Shown here: in pieces, positions 31,460-43,404 of the stretch | How positions within the stretch are numbered: position 1 is the stretch's first letter | Layout of the letters: the number at the start of each line of letters is the position of its first letter | The notes under the pieces: generated by a model | Told to the model about the DNA's origin: nothing | Database searches by the model: none | The model's input: only the letters and a program-made list of their open reading frames with translations | Position numbers and translations under genes: made by a program | From: Macrobrachium rosenbergii | Lineage: Eukaryota > Arthropoda > Malacostraca > Decapoda > Palaemonidae | Length of the DNA: 64,000 nucleotides | Direction of reading: 5' to 3' | Assembly (NCBI RefSeq): GCF_040412425.1 | Contig: NC_089766.1 | Span: 50,695,797-50,759,796, forward strand

Positions 31460-32075
31460 TCCTTTTTAAATTTGCATTTCTCCTGTATGCTCTTCACTTC
31501 AGCCGGTATTTTGTTGTATAGGCTAGTCTTGGTGAACAGTGTACAAATGCTCTCTCGCCTGACTTACAATATGTTCTAGGTTCAAATAGCCTATACGCTT
31601 CACTTGCATGTCTGATTACAATATTCATTTCGGGTCTAAAGAAGCTTAAGCGGTTTCTCAGATATGTTGGTTCATCATATTCTAATTCTTTAAAGACTGT
31701 AAGTAGTATTTTATATTCTATTCTAGCTTTACTGGGAGCCAATGCAGCTCAATTAGTGCTGGGCCTATTCTGTTAAGGGAACGTAGTCCTTTTATTAACC
31801 TGGCAGCTCTATTTTGTACTCCTTGCAATTTTCCTAGTGGGTAGTTACGGAGACCGTAGTATATAACGTTGCAGTAGTCAAGCCTCGAAAGTATTTGGTT
31901 GCAAATTGCTGTTTCCAGAGTATCTTCGTTTAGGTATTTTCTAATAAATGCAATGTTTCTAATATGATAGTTATATATGCAATATATAATTACCAATAAG
32001 TTGCGAGAAATGTGTCCGATTAGCGATCCAATAAACTGATAATTAAAAGTGATATCTACTGTATACTGCACAGGT
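31460..32075 (-). pseudogene. L2/CR1-like LINE, end of reverse transcriptase
   Basis: The minus-strand frame 32071-31718 reads RNIAFIRKYLNEDTLETAIC, then ILSRLDYCNVIYYGL, then LQGVQNRAARLIKG and ALIELHWLPV. A frame change near 31735 leads to ARIEYKILLTVFK and an LFEPRTYCKSGERAF segment. SRLDYCN, VQNAAAR and LHWLPV are the conserved C-terminal blocks of L2 and related CR1-type LINEs. The endonuclease and RT catalytic core are absent; the upstream sequence is AT-rich. Confidence 0.85.
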
Positions 32076-33183
32076 CAACATTAGAGAAGAATCATGTGTA
32101 CTCCAAATACCTGTAGAATCGAAAGCACAAAACATTAAAGAAACAACTATACTTACATTGTAAATGCAATCATCTAATTCAGATTCAATAATATTCAAAC
32201 TCACTAAAACTGGAAGTTTCTCCAACAGAAACTATGGTTAATGACATCAAGCACAACGTTAAATCCAAATTACATGAAATTTAAACTCTTGCTTACAAAA
32301 CCAACACAAAAAGACCAAATCGTGATTGTCCGTGAAAAAGAAATTTCAACATCATACGAAAGCTTTACTGAACAAGAACCCTTACTCAAGTTCTATAAAA
32401 ATAACGAGGCTAAAATACAGTATATAACGCACTCGCCTGAAACCGAAAACGCAAGAACTCGTGATCGCGAAAGGAATAACGCTAAAATGTCCATAGTGCA
32501 CAACCAAAACTTTGTTCCTCGGGTTGAGGTGGGCGAATGGTTTTGAAGGCCCATGCTCCCTCTTCTTCATATCAGAGCAAAAATGTATGGATAATCAGCC
32601 TAGAACCGCCAAGGAGGACGCAGGGAGTGAAACTTGAATTGTCAACGACAATAGACACTATAGGCGGTGTCAGCTGATCCGTCCTCCAAAAATATGCCTT
32701 TAATAAACAATTTTTCATGGCAACACTATACCAATGATAACGGCTGCTGATTGTCTAATTCCATCTCATTCGAATGTACTCAAATAGACTTTGAATTCCT
32801 ACCAAAGCATTTATCTTTATTTAACATACGGGATTAGACACACAAAAAGCAAAAATGACTATAATTAAATAAACCTTTTTGAGTCAGTCGGATGTACTGG
32901 GGTTATAACGATATAACTAAGTACCAGTAGGCCGTGTTTTCACGATCAGGTTTACCTGTCATTTCACCCACGACTGCTCGACGGAAGAACGTCCACATTT
33001 AAAGAGGATAACTGTCAGTCGGACTGTCAAATCGAGGTCACCGTCCTCCGTTCTCGCCTCGCCTTCGTCGTGTCAACACCAACACCTGGATATTGGTCAA
33101 CACTACATGGCTGCGATGGAAACTCCACTGGGTGATAGACTAGCTGCCGTGGCAATTCACTTAATATGAATTGACTTATAGAT
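32076..33183. other. No gene confirmed; possible first exon near 33111
   Basis: A GC-richer stretch (33000-33160) holds an ATG in good context (ctacATGGCT at 33109-33118), opening MAAMETPLGDRLAAVAIHLI. A possible splice donor (CTGG|gtgata) lies 25 bases after the ATG. I could not find a second exon. Confidence 0.25.
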
Positions 33184-33466
33184 TTTAGGCTTAGAAGCCA
33201 AACACTGGGGCAACTAAGGCCATTCAGCGCTGAATCCGAAACTGACAGTGAAAAAGTTTGAAAGGTGCAACAGGAGGAAACCTCACAGCTGCACTATGAA
33301 TCAATTGTTAGGGGAGGGTGGACAGTAAGATGGGAGAAGGGGAATAAAAGCGGAGGTGCGGTAAAAGGAATGAAAGAGGATGCAGCTAGGGGCCGAAGGA
33401 ACGCCGCAAAGAACCTTAAGCAATGCCTACACTGCACCGCATGAGGTGCATTGATGGCCGTCTGCG
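33184..33466 (+). repeat. SINE-like repeat R2
   Basis: Same layout as 27170-27463: gaatcaattgttaggRgagg and ctaggggccgaaggMac blocks in the same order. Confidence 0.85.
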
Positions 33467-34000
33467 TTCATCTACAGTAAAATTTCTCCTTTTTAATGAG
33501 GCAATATACATTAGGCAAGCATCCTTTGTAAATTATGAAATTTGCAAATATGCCAAAAGGCTTACTGCAAAATAATTATTTTAAAAACGAAATATTATAA
33601 GCATTTTAAAAACTGACAACCTATTTGAGAGAAAACAGCACTATGGCTCTATCCCGTTCATACAAGCTGTGGGACCGTGCCCAGTGTCTAACGTATACGT
33701 TTCAGTTACGATTTAATTGTCATATTTTTTTTCTTTCATTGATAAAATACATTATGCCGTCAACGAGTTTTAAAAAAAAGACATGACCAAACCGGTCAGA
33801 CCTCACTAAATTCCTTTCTAGTCCGAGTGTTGCATACTTGTTATTGCTTTTCTTTCATGATGATATTAATATTAACCTTCCTTATATTGCTTGTGGTTAT
33901 GCAAGTTAGTAGAAATCACGCCATAAGAATAAAGTGGGTTAGACCTATAATGCAATAGGCGAGGCGGGAAGGGTAATGCTACAGCAGCTCTTTAAAACTC

Positions 34001-34002
<2 letters not shown>
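33467..34002. other. No gene recognised
   Basis: AT-rich; no motif or repeat seen. Confidence 0.35.

Positions 34003-34062
<60 letters not shown>
34003..34062. repeat. (GA)n microsatellite
   Basis: About 30 uninterrupted GA repeats. Confidence 0.98.
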
Positions 34063-34064
<2 letters not shown>

Positions 34065-35137
34065 CTTAAAAAAATAAATTACACAAAATTAACAGCAACA
34101 AAAAGTGTAATAGATGGGTTACTGACAGTTGCGTAGTTTAAGACAATCCATTCTCAAGAAGTGCGGAGGGTTTTCGGTGGTCACGTCCGCTCTTACAATT
34201 TATTAGATACAAATTCATTTAATAGACTTTCACCTCCCATACGCGCTCTCTGATTTTTAATAAATGTCAACTGAGAGAATATAAGATAATTTGATCTTAT
34301 TATGACTGAGTGCTATAGGAGGTATTCTAAGGGCGCTGTCATGGGGTCGATTCCGTGAACCAAAATTAGCTCGAGAAGAACGTTGGTGTCCAAGTGTCAA
34401 AGGACAAGCCCATGCTGAAATTCATATGATTATGGGTATGAGATTATTTCGTAACTAGGAAATGCTATAAAGTGTAATCTAACAACATTATAAGTTGATT
34501 ATGCTTTTAATGCAGGCTGCTGATCTGAAAGTGATACTATCGTCCGCTGGGATCCCATCGTCACTTATATAAGCCGCAACTACTGGCTGTTTTGGGTACA
34601 CGTTAAAACTATAGGCCTGTGTCAGAAAATGTGTCCATGACGATTATTGCGGTTACTGCTTCTTTCATTTAGGTTTCTTTTAACCAGGTTCTGCCTACTC
34701 CGAAGGAACTTTCCAGTTTACCTTTTTATCGGTCAATTGCTCAGTAATTGGGTTTTATAAATGGTTTTAACAGAAGTGAGATACGTCATGCTCAGAAACT
34801 CTTTTAATAGTAGTCAAACAGTCATATCCTCATGCAGTATTAGGCCTGTTTCAAGTACTACAAATGAAAACATAAGCCTAGACCTATTTTAACTTACCCT
34901 ATTAACCATTCAGCGCTTGCACTGTGTATGATGGCAACAAGATTTAAATATCAATCTACAGTAAATTGTTTAACTGAATAAAAGTCTGCGCCTGGGCATG
35001 GTACGGATATTCTGTTCATCAACATTTCTCTGCCCTCTTTTTTTACATTGTTTTCTAAAATCTGTTACCGGTCTCATGCTTAAATCACTATTGGTAGGAC
35101 TACTTGCCTTCCACAGGTCGTTGGTTAAGGTGGCCGT
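34063..35137. other. No gene recognised
   Basis: AT-rich; no motif or repeat seen. Confidence 0.35.
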
Positions 35138-35531
35138 ATGCCAGCACGGGCTCTTGCTCCTGGAGGAGCCGGTATGTTCCCTGGCCATGGGCGCTTTCGG
35201 CAGAGTTCAAAGAATTCCACTCAAATTGCTTCTCCTCCTTCGGGTGGGCTGTTTTTAGGATTGAGAAGGCCTTATACCAGCAAGGGATGGGGAAGGTCCA
35301 TCGGAGGAAGACCTAACACGACGTAACACTTTGACACGTGAAGTGAAACTGACGACCGACGAGAAGTCACGAGATTTTGCGAGATTCAACGACACTGAGA
35401 CTGTTCGCTTTGATACATTTTGGGGATTTGTATGTGGGGAGGGTTTAAATGATTGTCTTTACGAACCAGAAAATCGGAATGAAATTCTTCGTGTGAGACG
35501 ATGGTTTCTGAAGGCAAACCCTTTTAGGTAA
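35138..35531 (+). other. Pair of overlapping unidentified ORFs
   Basis: 35138-35326 opens with ATG and reads a Gly-, Arg- and Pro-rich peptide (MPARALAPGGAGMFPGHGRF). A second frame, open from about 35262 to 35531, reads DFARFNDTETVRFDTFWGFV and RNEILRVRRWFLKANPF with a host-like amino-acid mix. It ends at cttttag|gtaatt, which resembles a splice donor. The 22 bases from 35141 match repeat T, so part may be repeat-derived. I do not recognise either protein. Confidence 0.2.
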
Positions 35532-36454
35532 TTACTTTTCTTTCGTGGTAAATCTCAAGTTAAAAAAAAAATTGCTCGAAGGACGGCCCTTTAGAAGTGA
35601 AAAATTACTGCGGGGACTTGTATTGAAGCAATCGAGCTTAGATTAATTTTTATAAATATCTGTGTTAATTATAATAAAATAAGATCGATCAAGTGTTACT
35701 CTCCATAATGTCAAAAATGACGCAGGATGTTTGAAACGATCATCCCAATAATAGCCTACCAACGATATAGTCGATGATTATTATGCCTATCCAGTCAAGG
35801 TTTGGTTAAGAAATTATAACGATTTTGTGATTTTTATGACTATATCATCAGTGACAAAAAGTACTTATTAATCTGACTGAGTGAAAATCATAGCTACGCG
35901 GGGACGTACTTCTGAGAATCAGCAACAACAATCTCAACCCCGCACCATATTAGACCAATCACTTAATTTACGGTGAATTCGTCATTCCGAACATCGCGAA
36001 ACCAAAATCACCTGGAGGCATACATTAGTGGAACTACCTGCCGCTGTGTTATTATTATTACAAGCCAAGCTGTACCCCCAATAAAGAAAGTGGCCCAGAT
36101 AAGGAAAAGTAAATTGAGAAGAATAAACCACGAAAGAGATAGGAAGATAAAGACAAATAATACAAGGCAAAGAACGAATGAAATACGAAAGGAAGTTCAC
36201 ATCAGCTTCCTCAGCAAATAAGCGTTTGTCCCAAGTTTGGGCTTAAAAGTTCTAACGAGTTTGGTCATAGCAGGGATAAAGTCTGTAGAAAACTACACGG
36301 TATTGAAATGAACACTGCAAGACAAAAGGCAAGACTGTTAAGATGAACTGCAATCTAGTACCAAGTGGTGGACGGTAATGTCTAGGAAGATATAAAAGCT
36401 TAGAGGGTGGTCAGAACTATGAAATATCTTACACAGCTTGCATGCAGTTATCTA

Positions 36455-36456
<2 letters not shown>
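35532..36456. other. No gene recognised
   Basis: AT-rich; an 82-codon open frame at 35973-36221 has no known motif. Confidence 0.35.

Positions 36457-36525
<69 letters not shown>
36457..36525. repeat. (TA)n microsatellite
   Basis: About 34 TA repeats. Confidence 0.98.
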
Positions 36526-36527
<2 letters not shown>

Positions 36528-36865
36528 TGGCGGTATTTGTACTGACAGAAGTACTCTAAAGCAGGCAAGGGATTGGGAAAAGGATTGGTTAGCATGGCAT
36601 TATAGGATAGGCGCTAGAATAAGGATAATTTAGGAGAATTGACTAAAGCAACATATAGCCAAGTACTCTGCAACATAGCGTCACACACATACACGCTGTT
36701 GCTATGCTATCTAGACAGGACCCTCTAGAATAATATCTACCCACTACAATTAGGTAATGTTTCTCATAAACAAAATAGAATTGCTTCTATACAATAGGAG
36801 GGAAACTGAAAGACATACTTCTTTATTATTTATATACATATATATACAGTCACATACTACTCCAT
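36526..36865. other. No gene recognised
   Basis: Nothing seen beyond AT-rich sequence. Confidence 0.35.
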
Positions 36866-37032
36866 TACAAAAGTGTGGAAAGTAAGATGGAAAACTGAGA
36901 AATATGAAAGGAGACAAAGTAAAAGGAATGAAAGGAGGTGCTACTAAGGGCCCAAGGGACGCTGCAAAGAACCTTGTAATGCCTAAAGTGCACTGCGTGA
37001 GGTGCACTGACGCCACTATTCCCCCTCCCCTA
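36866..37032 (+). repeat. SINE-like repeat R2, 5'-truncated
   Basis: Matches the second half of 27170-27463 (gtggaaagtaagatgg, then gtgcactgcgtgaggtgcac). The first 120 bp are missing. Confidence 0.8.
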
Positions 37033-37970
37033 CAAAAGAAGGGTGGGCGATGATAAGATAGCTTCCATGTGTCATACACTTTAGTTAGAGCTCAATGAAC
37101 TAGTGTTCTGCTCGGAACCTTCAGGTTTTCAGTTCTCAGGAATTATCTGGGGATGAAGTTGCTGAGCTCATGCCACTCTCTACCCTGGCAGTAACCTGCC
37201 TAACTACTCTAACTGCTAGATGCAAAACTCATTGTATTGGTCAACTGGGGCAATAACATATATATATATGTGTGTGTATATATATATATGATTGGCGTTG
37301 AGCAAGGTTTTTCTTTGAATGTTGTGTAAAGTAGTTTTCTTGTTAATTATCACTTAAAAGCTGAGTTGTTGTACCTTTCAGAATATTTAAAAAAAATAAA
37401 AATTAAGTCATAAATGATGAGCTCATTTGCAAAAAACGAGCAGTTTATAAGACTTGATGTAAATGATTCTAACGAAGGCTCAAAAAGCTTTTGTTTTGCC
37501 TCTTTTCATTCTATTTGCTCTACTTGTTGTCCTCTATTACCTCATATGGTTACATTTCACATTTATTCATTACTTCCTCTTAACTTACGACTACAGTTGC
37601 ATTCTAATTCACTTTGAAATATGGTGGAATACAGAATTCTGGCCAGAGTTTGATGATTTGAAATATACATTAATCAATATATCGTAAAGGGGAATACAGC
37701 TGTCAATAATTTTTACAAAGCAAATTTGGACACAAATCTTGAAAAAAAAAAAAACTGCGTGGGTGCCATACCAGGTATGAGTCATTCCCTCTAACAAAAT
37801 GTTATTCCACCTTGCTAATCCGAATCCCATTTGAAAAAGTACTCCGCAGAGCCATTCACCATAAACAGAACTCTCCCTCGGTGAATGGCTTACAAAAACC
37901 AACCTTGACTACAGAGTGAGAAAATTGCGTAAAAGACTTAATTATTTTGACTTACCTAGGCTGTTGTTTT
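37033..37970. other. No gene recognised
   Basis: Contains a short TA/TG microsatellite at 37258-37290. A Leu-rich open frame (37463-37687) looks like AT-rich noise. Confidence 0.35.
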
Positions 37971-38699
37971 TGTTATAGAATGGTTTGCACATTCAGCACG
38001 GTCCAAATCCTTACGTTTCGCCATACAAATTGATCTAAAACAGCAATTGAATCATGTCAAGATTAGTGAACCCAACATCTCCATGTCAAGAACAGCGAAC
38101 CTAATGATCCCAAGTAAAGAACGGCCAACCCTTTCTGGTACGAACTCCAATTCCACATGAGGGGCTAGTATTAAACACGGTGCAACAGTGATTCATCTAC
38201 ACTGTTTCGCCGTGTTTAGTACTAGCCCCTGGGGTGTCAAATGTCTGGTACCAAAGTGTTTATGTCTAGAACAGTGAACCCAATTATTCCCATGTAAGGA
38301 ATAACGAACCCAATAATCTTCTTGTAAAGAATAGCGAACCCTGCTGTGAGTGGGTTTGCTAATCTTGACATGATCCCAGCATTTGAAATGCTTATCTTCA
38401 TAAATTTTTTTAAAGCCATCTTCAAGTGTTTGGGGGTAGATCGTAAAGTGCTAGGGCCGGGTCGTATTGTATTCAGTCGGGACGATAACATGCATTTGGG
38501 AGGCAGTGTTTGAGGGCTCTGGAGCATAGAGGGTATATATATACCTGCAGTTGCGATCTCTATACCAGTATGTATCTCTACAGACCATGAGTACTACTAC
38601 GTAGTTCGGTGGCCTTCCACCAGGGTGCCGCTGCAAAGACTTGCAGCCATCTTTAAAGGTCTGGTAACACACAATTTGAACAGGGGCTTAGTGCGACTG
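37971..38699 (+). repeat. Composite repeat M, part a (copy 2) and junction to satellite
   Basis: 37995-38035 and 38420-38525 match part a at 5885-6085. 38535-38699 matches 52735-52828 (tgcRatctctataccaRt, then acgtaSttcggtggYcttcc) and leads into the satellite in both copies. Between the two part-a blocks lie several short copies of an aacagcgaaccYaat-type unit (38070-38345). Confidence 0.85.
38160..38230. repeat. Hairpin, 31-bp arms
   Basis: 38160-38190 and 38200-38230 are reverse complements at 27 of 31 positions around a 9-base loop. The stem carries ctagtattaaacacggtg. Confidence 0.85.
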
Positions 38700-40005
38700 T
38701 GAATTTTTTTTTCATCGTTAATGTGTAATGAGTAAGTGTTAAGAGAATGTTTAGGGTTTAGTTAGTATTTAGTGAATATTTATGAGTAGGCATTTAGTGA
38801 ATGTTTACTTTAGGGTTTAGTGAATGTTTAGTTTTAGGTTTACTGAATGTTTTGTGAATATTAGTGAATGTTTGGTGTGTTAAGTATTCAGTGAATGTCT
38901 TGTGAATGTTAGTGTTTAGTGAATGTTTAGTGTGTAAGTGTTTAGTGAGTTTAGGATTTAGTGAAGGTTTAGTGCATGTTAATGTTTAGTAAATGTTTAA
39001 AGTTTAAGTATTCAATGAATTTTTACCATGTAAGTGTTTAGTGAATGTTTAGTGGGTGTTTTTAGGGTTTAATGAATGTTTTGTGAATGTTAGTGTTTAG
39101 TGAATGTTTAGTGTGTAAGCATTCAGTGAATATTTAGTGAGTGCTTAGGGTTTAGTAAATGTTTATTGAATGTTAGTGTTTAGTGAATGTTTAGTATGTA
39201 AGTAAACAGTGAATGTTTACTGTGTAAAAATTCAGTGAGTGTTTAGGGTTTATAGTGAATGCTTTGTGAATGTTAGTGTTTCGTGAATGTTCAGTAAGTA
39301 TTCAGTGAATGTTTTGTGAGTGTTTAGTGAATATATTGTGAAAATTAGTGTTTAGTGAAAGTTTAGTGTGTGTTTAGCGAGTGTTTAGGGATTTAATGAG
39401 CATTTAGGGTTTAGTGAGTATTTAGTGTTTGAGTGTTTAGTGTATAGTGAGTGCGTAGTGAATATTTAGTGAGTGTTTAGTGTACAGTGAGTGTTTAGTT
39501 AATATTTAGTGAGTGTTTAGTGTATAGTTAGTGTTTAGTGAATGTTTAGTGAGTGTTTAGTATATAGTGAGTGCTTAGTTAGTGTTTAATGAATGTTATG
39601 ATTAAGTGAGTGTTTAGCAAATGTTTACTGAGTGTTTGGGGTACAGTGAGTGTTTTGTGAGTGTTTAGTGTTTTATGAGTGTTTAGTGAGCGTTTAGTGT
39701 ATAGCGAGTGCCTAGTGAGTGTTGAGTATCCAGTGAGTGTTTAGTGTTACTGAGTGTGAGTGTATAGTAAGTGTGAGTGTTTAGTGAGTGCAAGTGTACA
39801 GTAAGTGTGTGTGTTTAGTGAGTGTGAGTGTATAGTAAGTGTGAGTGTTTAGTGAGTGCAAGTGTATAGTAAGTGTGTGTGTTTAGTGAGTGTGAGTGTA
39901 TAGTAAGTGTGAGTGTTTAGTGAGTGTAGGTGCATTGTGAATGTTAGTGTTTAGTGATTGTACATTAAAGTTTAGTTAGTGTTTAGTGACTGTATGCAAA
40001 GAAAG
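38700..40005 (+). repeat. Satellite of TTTAGTGAATG type, forward array
   Basis: About 1.3 kb built of degenerate 10-12-base steps such as gtttagtgaatg, gtttagtgagtg and gtttagggtttag. No long open frame. Matches 52829-54163, and in reverse complement 41340-41778. Confidence 0.92.
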
Positions 40006-40143
40006 TCCTGTAATTTACAGGAACCATTTATGCTAGACACTGCTTAGGTCCAAAAAGCAGATGCTTAGGCCTTGAGCACAATGGTTGGAGTGCTTAGGCC
40101 AACCTGTTTTTGTAAGGTAATTTTTCTCCGTGAAATTGGGCCA

Positions 40144-40209
<66 letters not shown>

Positions 40210-40284
40210 GCATAGTACCATGAACTGGACCAAGACCCTGCAATATGGTATAGTGCCACGGTCACACGCTCTGCAGGAGAAAAT

Positions 40285-40285
<1 letters not shown>
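40006..40285 (+). repeat. Composite repeat M, part b (copy 2) with (AAT)n
   Basis: agtcctgtaatttacaggaa, then aggccaacctgttttt and the (AAT)n run at 40145-40209, then catagtaccatgaRctggac. The same blocks occur at 54164-54440. A short palindrome, cctgtaatttacagg, sits at the start. Confidence 0.9.

Positions 40286-40287
<2 letters not shown>

Positions 40288-40358
<71 letters not shown>
40288..40358. repeat. (TA)n microsatellite
   Basis: About 35 TA repeats. Confidence 0.98.
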
Positions 40359-40359
<1 letters not shown>

Positions 40360-40639
40360 TTACATATTGAAGAGCCAGAAGAAACTGGTCAATGAAGTGG
40401 AGCCCCTACACCTTGTAAGGCAAATAAGAAACCAGCTAAGTTTGCCACAACAACTGGGGGAGGGATGTCAGAATGGATTAAGAAATTAAATGATAAAATA
40501 CCCAGAAGGAAAAACTTGGTAAAGAAAAAGGTGCTTTCCTGTTGGTCCACCAAGGAACATTTGCTTTCACTTTCGAAAAACGGGAAAGTGAACAAAAAAG
40601 AGGAAAAATGCCTGTTTGTACCCTCAAGCAGGGGAACTC

Positions 40640-40965
40640 AAAACAAGACCATGGAAGACCATGGTACAATGGCTAGGGCACAGTCCAAGGCTGGATAAGA
40701 AGGTTTGCATTCAGAGTAATTTTCTCTGAGAAAGGTTGCCTACCATGGCTAGAGGGTCCATTCCACTCCATTGGTTTGATTACAGGTGTCCTTCTCCCAG
40801 AAGCGTTCTAAAGGTTCTAAAGGTTAGAGTCCTTTGACCCTAAAGTCGTGCAGGCAGGGACGTCGCACCCTGAAGAATGTTGCTAAGGAAAAATCATATT
40901 AACTCTCGAATCAATCTATAGATATATAGACAATATATGTATGTTTATACACATATATGTATATA

Positions 40966-41035
<70 letters not shown>

Positions 41036-41310
41036 TCATATACATTATCTATATATCTGTATATTTATTCGAGAGTTTATTTGATTTTTAACTTATAATA
41101 TTGTTTCAGGTGTGACGTCATGCCTACACATTAGGTAGAAGAGACCCTTTAACCTTTGGAAGCAACCATTGTGGGAGAAGGACATCTGAATCAAACCATG
41201 AGAGGAAGGACCCATCAGCCATGGTAGGCAACCTTTCTCAGAGAAGATTACTTCGAATGCAAACCCTTTATCCAACCTTGGCTGTGCTCCAGCCATTGTA
41301 CCATATTTCA
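40640..41310. repeat. Large imperfect palindrome with (TA)n centre
   Basis: 40640-40965 and the reverse complement of 41035-41310 run in parallel, roughly 80-88 percent identical by eye. Shared blocks include tctgagaaaggttgcctacc, then tccttctccca, and a tctcgaatNaatNtatagat-like block close to the centre. The centre is a (TA)n run at 40968-41033. Confidence 0.88.
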
Positions 41311-41339
41311 TATGTATTATTATTGTTCCCCTGTACTCA

Positions 41340-41774
41340 CTGTACCCCAAATACTTACTTAATCCTAAACATTCATTAAACACTAAACAGTCACTAAGCA
41401 TTCGCTAAGCACCCACTATACACTAAACATTCACTAAGTACTCACTGTACATTAAACACTCACTAAACATTAACTAATCAATCATTATACACTAAACACT
41501 CACTGAATCCTATACACTCATTAAACACTAAATACTCACTAAACCCTAAATGCTCATTAAATCCCTAACCACTCATTAAGCACTAAACAGTCACTGAACA
41601 TTCACCAATCACTCATTAAACATTCACTAAAAACTAATTTTCACAAGACATTCACTAAATACTCACTAAAAATTCACTGAATACTTACTGAACATTCACT
41701 AAACACTAACATTCACCAAACTATAAACACTCACCTAACAGTCACTGAATACTTACACACTAAACATTCATTCA

Positions 41775-41778
<4 letters not shown>
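41340..41778 (-). repeat. Satellite of TTTAGTGAATG type, inverted array
   Basis: Steps such as cattcactaaacactcact; reverse complement of the satellite at 38700-40005. It lies just beyond the right arm of the palindrome, as the forward array lies beyond the left. Confidence 0.9.
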
Positions 41779-41816
<38 letters not shown>

Positions 41817-41879
41817 AATTTCCACAATGGTCCCGTGGATGAAGTATATAATAAGTCCTTTCATTTTCACGTGAGGACT

Positions 41880-41960
<81 letters not shown>
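41779..41960. repeat. (TA)n arrays with a perfect hairpin between
   Basis: TA runs at 41779-41813 and 41882-41960. Between them 41845-41859 and 41874-41888 form a 15-bp perfect stem (tataataagtcct core) with a 14-base loop. The second TA run is the left flank of the LTR element that follows. Confidence 0.92.
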
Positions 41961-41963
<3 letters not shown>

Positions 41964-43085
41964 ATGATTAGCAAGAATTCGCTAGCAAATTACCTCCCCC
42001 TCCTTTGTTGTTGTTGGTTGTTCATTTACTGCCAGCCGGCCGATCGATAGACCATCTGTCTATCGACTTAAAAACAAGGGTTTAAAAGATTAAGGCGCTC
42101 CCATTTTTGATAAAGATCTTTCCTTCGAGGCAAAAGTAATCTGGCTTGGGTGTTTCTCCTACAGGCCAAAACCTCCCCTGCGGGCAGCAGGTGCAATGAG
42201 TCAAAGCATCTGTGTTGGGCGCACCCCTGTCCCATAGGAGGATAAAGGCAAAAGCCCACGAGGTCTCGACACACACGCCGGGCTGGAGGATATGGAGTGA
42301 ACTTGTGAAGACGTCCTCAACACCTGGCCCCACCGATGCCCTTGCATCCTAACCACGTGGCCCTTTCAAAGTATACTTTTCCTCGTGCCCTTCGACCGTA
42401 TTCCTCGAGCCCACACGCCATTGCTTGGAGTTTCGAGGAGTCCCCATCGCCTTGCCCCTTTCGAAGCCCTTGCATCTCACCACGTGGAAGAAACTCGCCC
42501 TCGGAAATCGCAAGTCATCCACGGACTGCCTTCGCGCCCTCGGAAAATCTGCTAAGGTAAAGTGCCCTGGAAGAGCCCCATTTCAGTCACGCTTTTGTCT
42601 CGTAATATTTTCTTAAAGAGAAAGCCAGAAATCTCCCTTGTCTAATGTCCGTGCGCCTCTTGCATCGGCAGTATTAATTCTTTATTACTCCTTTGGCACC
42701 CTCAGTGCAGCTTCAATTCATTATTCTTTTGTCTATTTTCATTACTGGCGTATAATGTGCATATCTCTCATTTCAGAGGATCCTATCGTGGAAACTTCTC
42801 GGGCTGTGGCTGGAATTCCCCAGTTTCATTCAATCTACTGAGTTCTCTCTTTCCCGTACTAATGTCATTTATGTAAATACACTACTTTAAATGTGCCCAT
42901 GTGTTTTACGTAATATTTCCCTCAGTAACCAGAGCCCTATGCTCATATGAAATTCTCCTTTGTTTTCCTTTTTTTTACGTTTTCCCGTACCACGCAGTCA
43001 GAATCACAAGGCTAAATTTCCTTAAATTGTTGCTACCTGTCTCACAGAGCATATTTCAAACTAAAACCACGGAAAAACGTAAAAA
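41960..43085 (+). repeat. 5' LTR of Gag-protease element
   Basis: Starts ATTATGATTAGC and ends ACGTAAAAA before the primer site, so it lacks the usual TG...CA ends. Matches 48680-49826 throughout (ctttgttgttgttggttgtt, ccggccgatcgatagaccat). The Pro- and Ser-rich open frames inside are not supported as genes. Confidence 0.88.
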
Positions 43086-43107
43086 TGGCGACCTTGCCAG
43101 GATCTCG
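43086..43107 (+). promoter_or_regulatory. Primer-binding site, tRNA-Arg-like
   Basis: TGGCGACCTTGCCAGGATCT directly after the LTR. It resembles the TGGCGACCGTGACAGGAT site of mdg1/412-type elements, which is primed by tRNA-Arg, with about two mismatches in 18. The tRNA assignment is from known insect elements. Confidence 0.65.
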
Positions 43108-43404
43108 TTTTGCAGTTGCAGTTCCCCTAGTGTTGCTTTATTGCATTTGCAACTTGCCAGATCAGCTATTAGCAAAGCTAAGCTGGGTACGAGACAATTA
43201 CGAACCTTTTGTGTAAAACCAGCACACAGATCCAGAAAATTCCACGTAAGTAATGTGTTAATCTTAGCAAAACCTTTTTACAATCGTGACTGTTCCTAGG
43301 AATTAGAAATAGGGACGCATGTAATCACTGAGAGAAAAGAACCGCCGTATTAGATTCGTTAATGCATGCCTTTCAGGATAGGTAGTTAGGAAATAACCAG
43401 TGCT

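Noticed and set aside
38700..40005. Interstitial telomere of TTTAGGG type
   Set aside because: Only occasional steps read gtttagggtttag; most read tttagtgaatg or tttagtgagtg, so it is not telomeric repeat.
41960..43085. Genes in the Pro- and Ser-rich ORFs of the LTRs
   Set aside because: The frames are not kept between the two LTRs and lie in LTR sequence.
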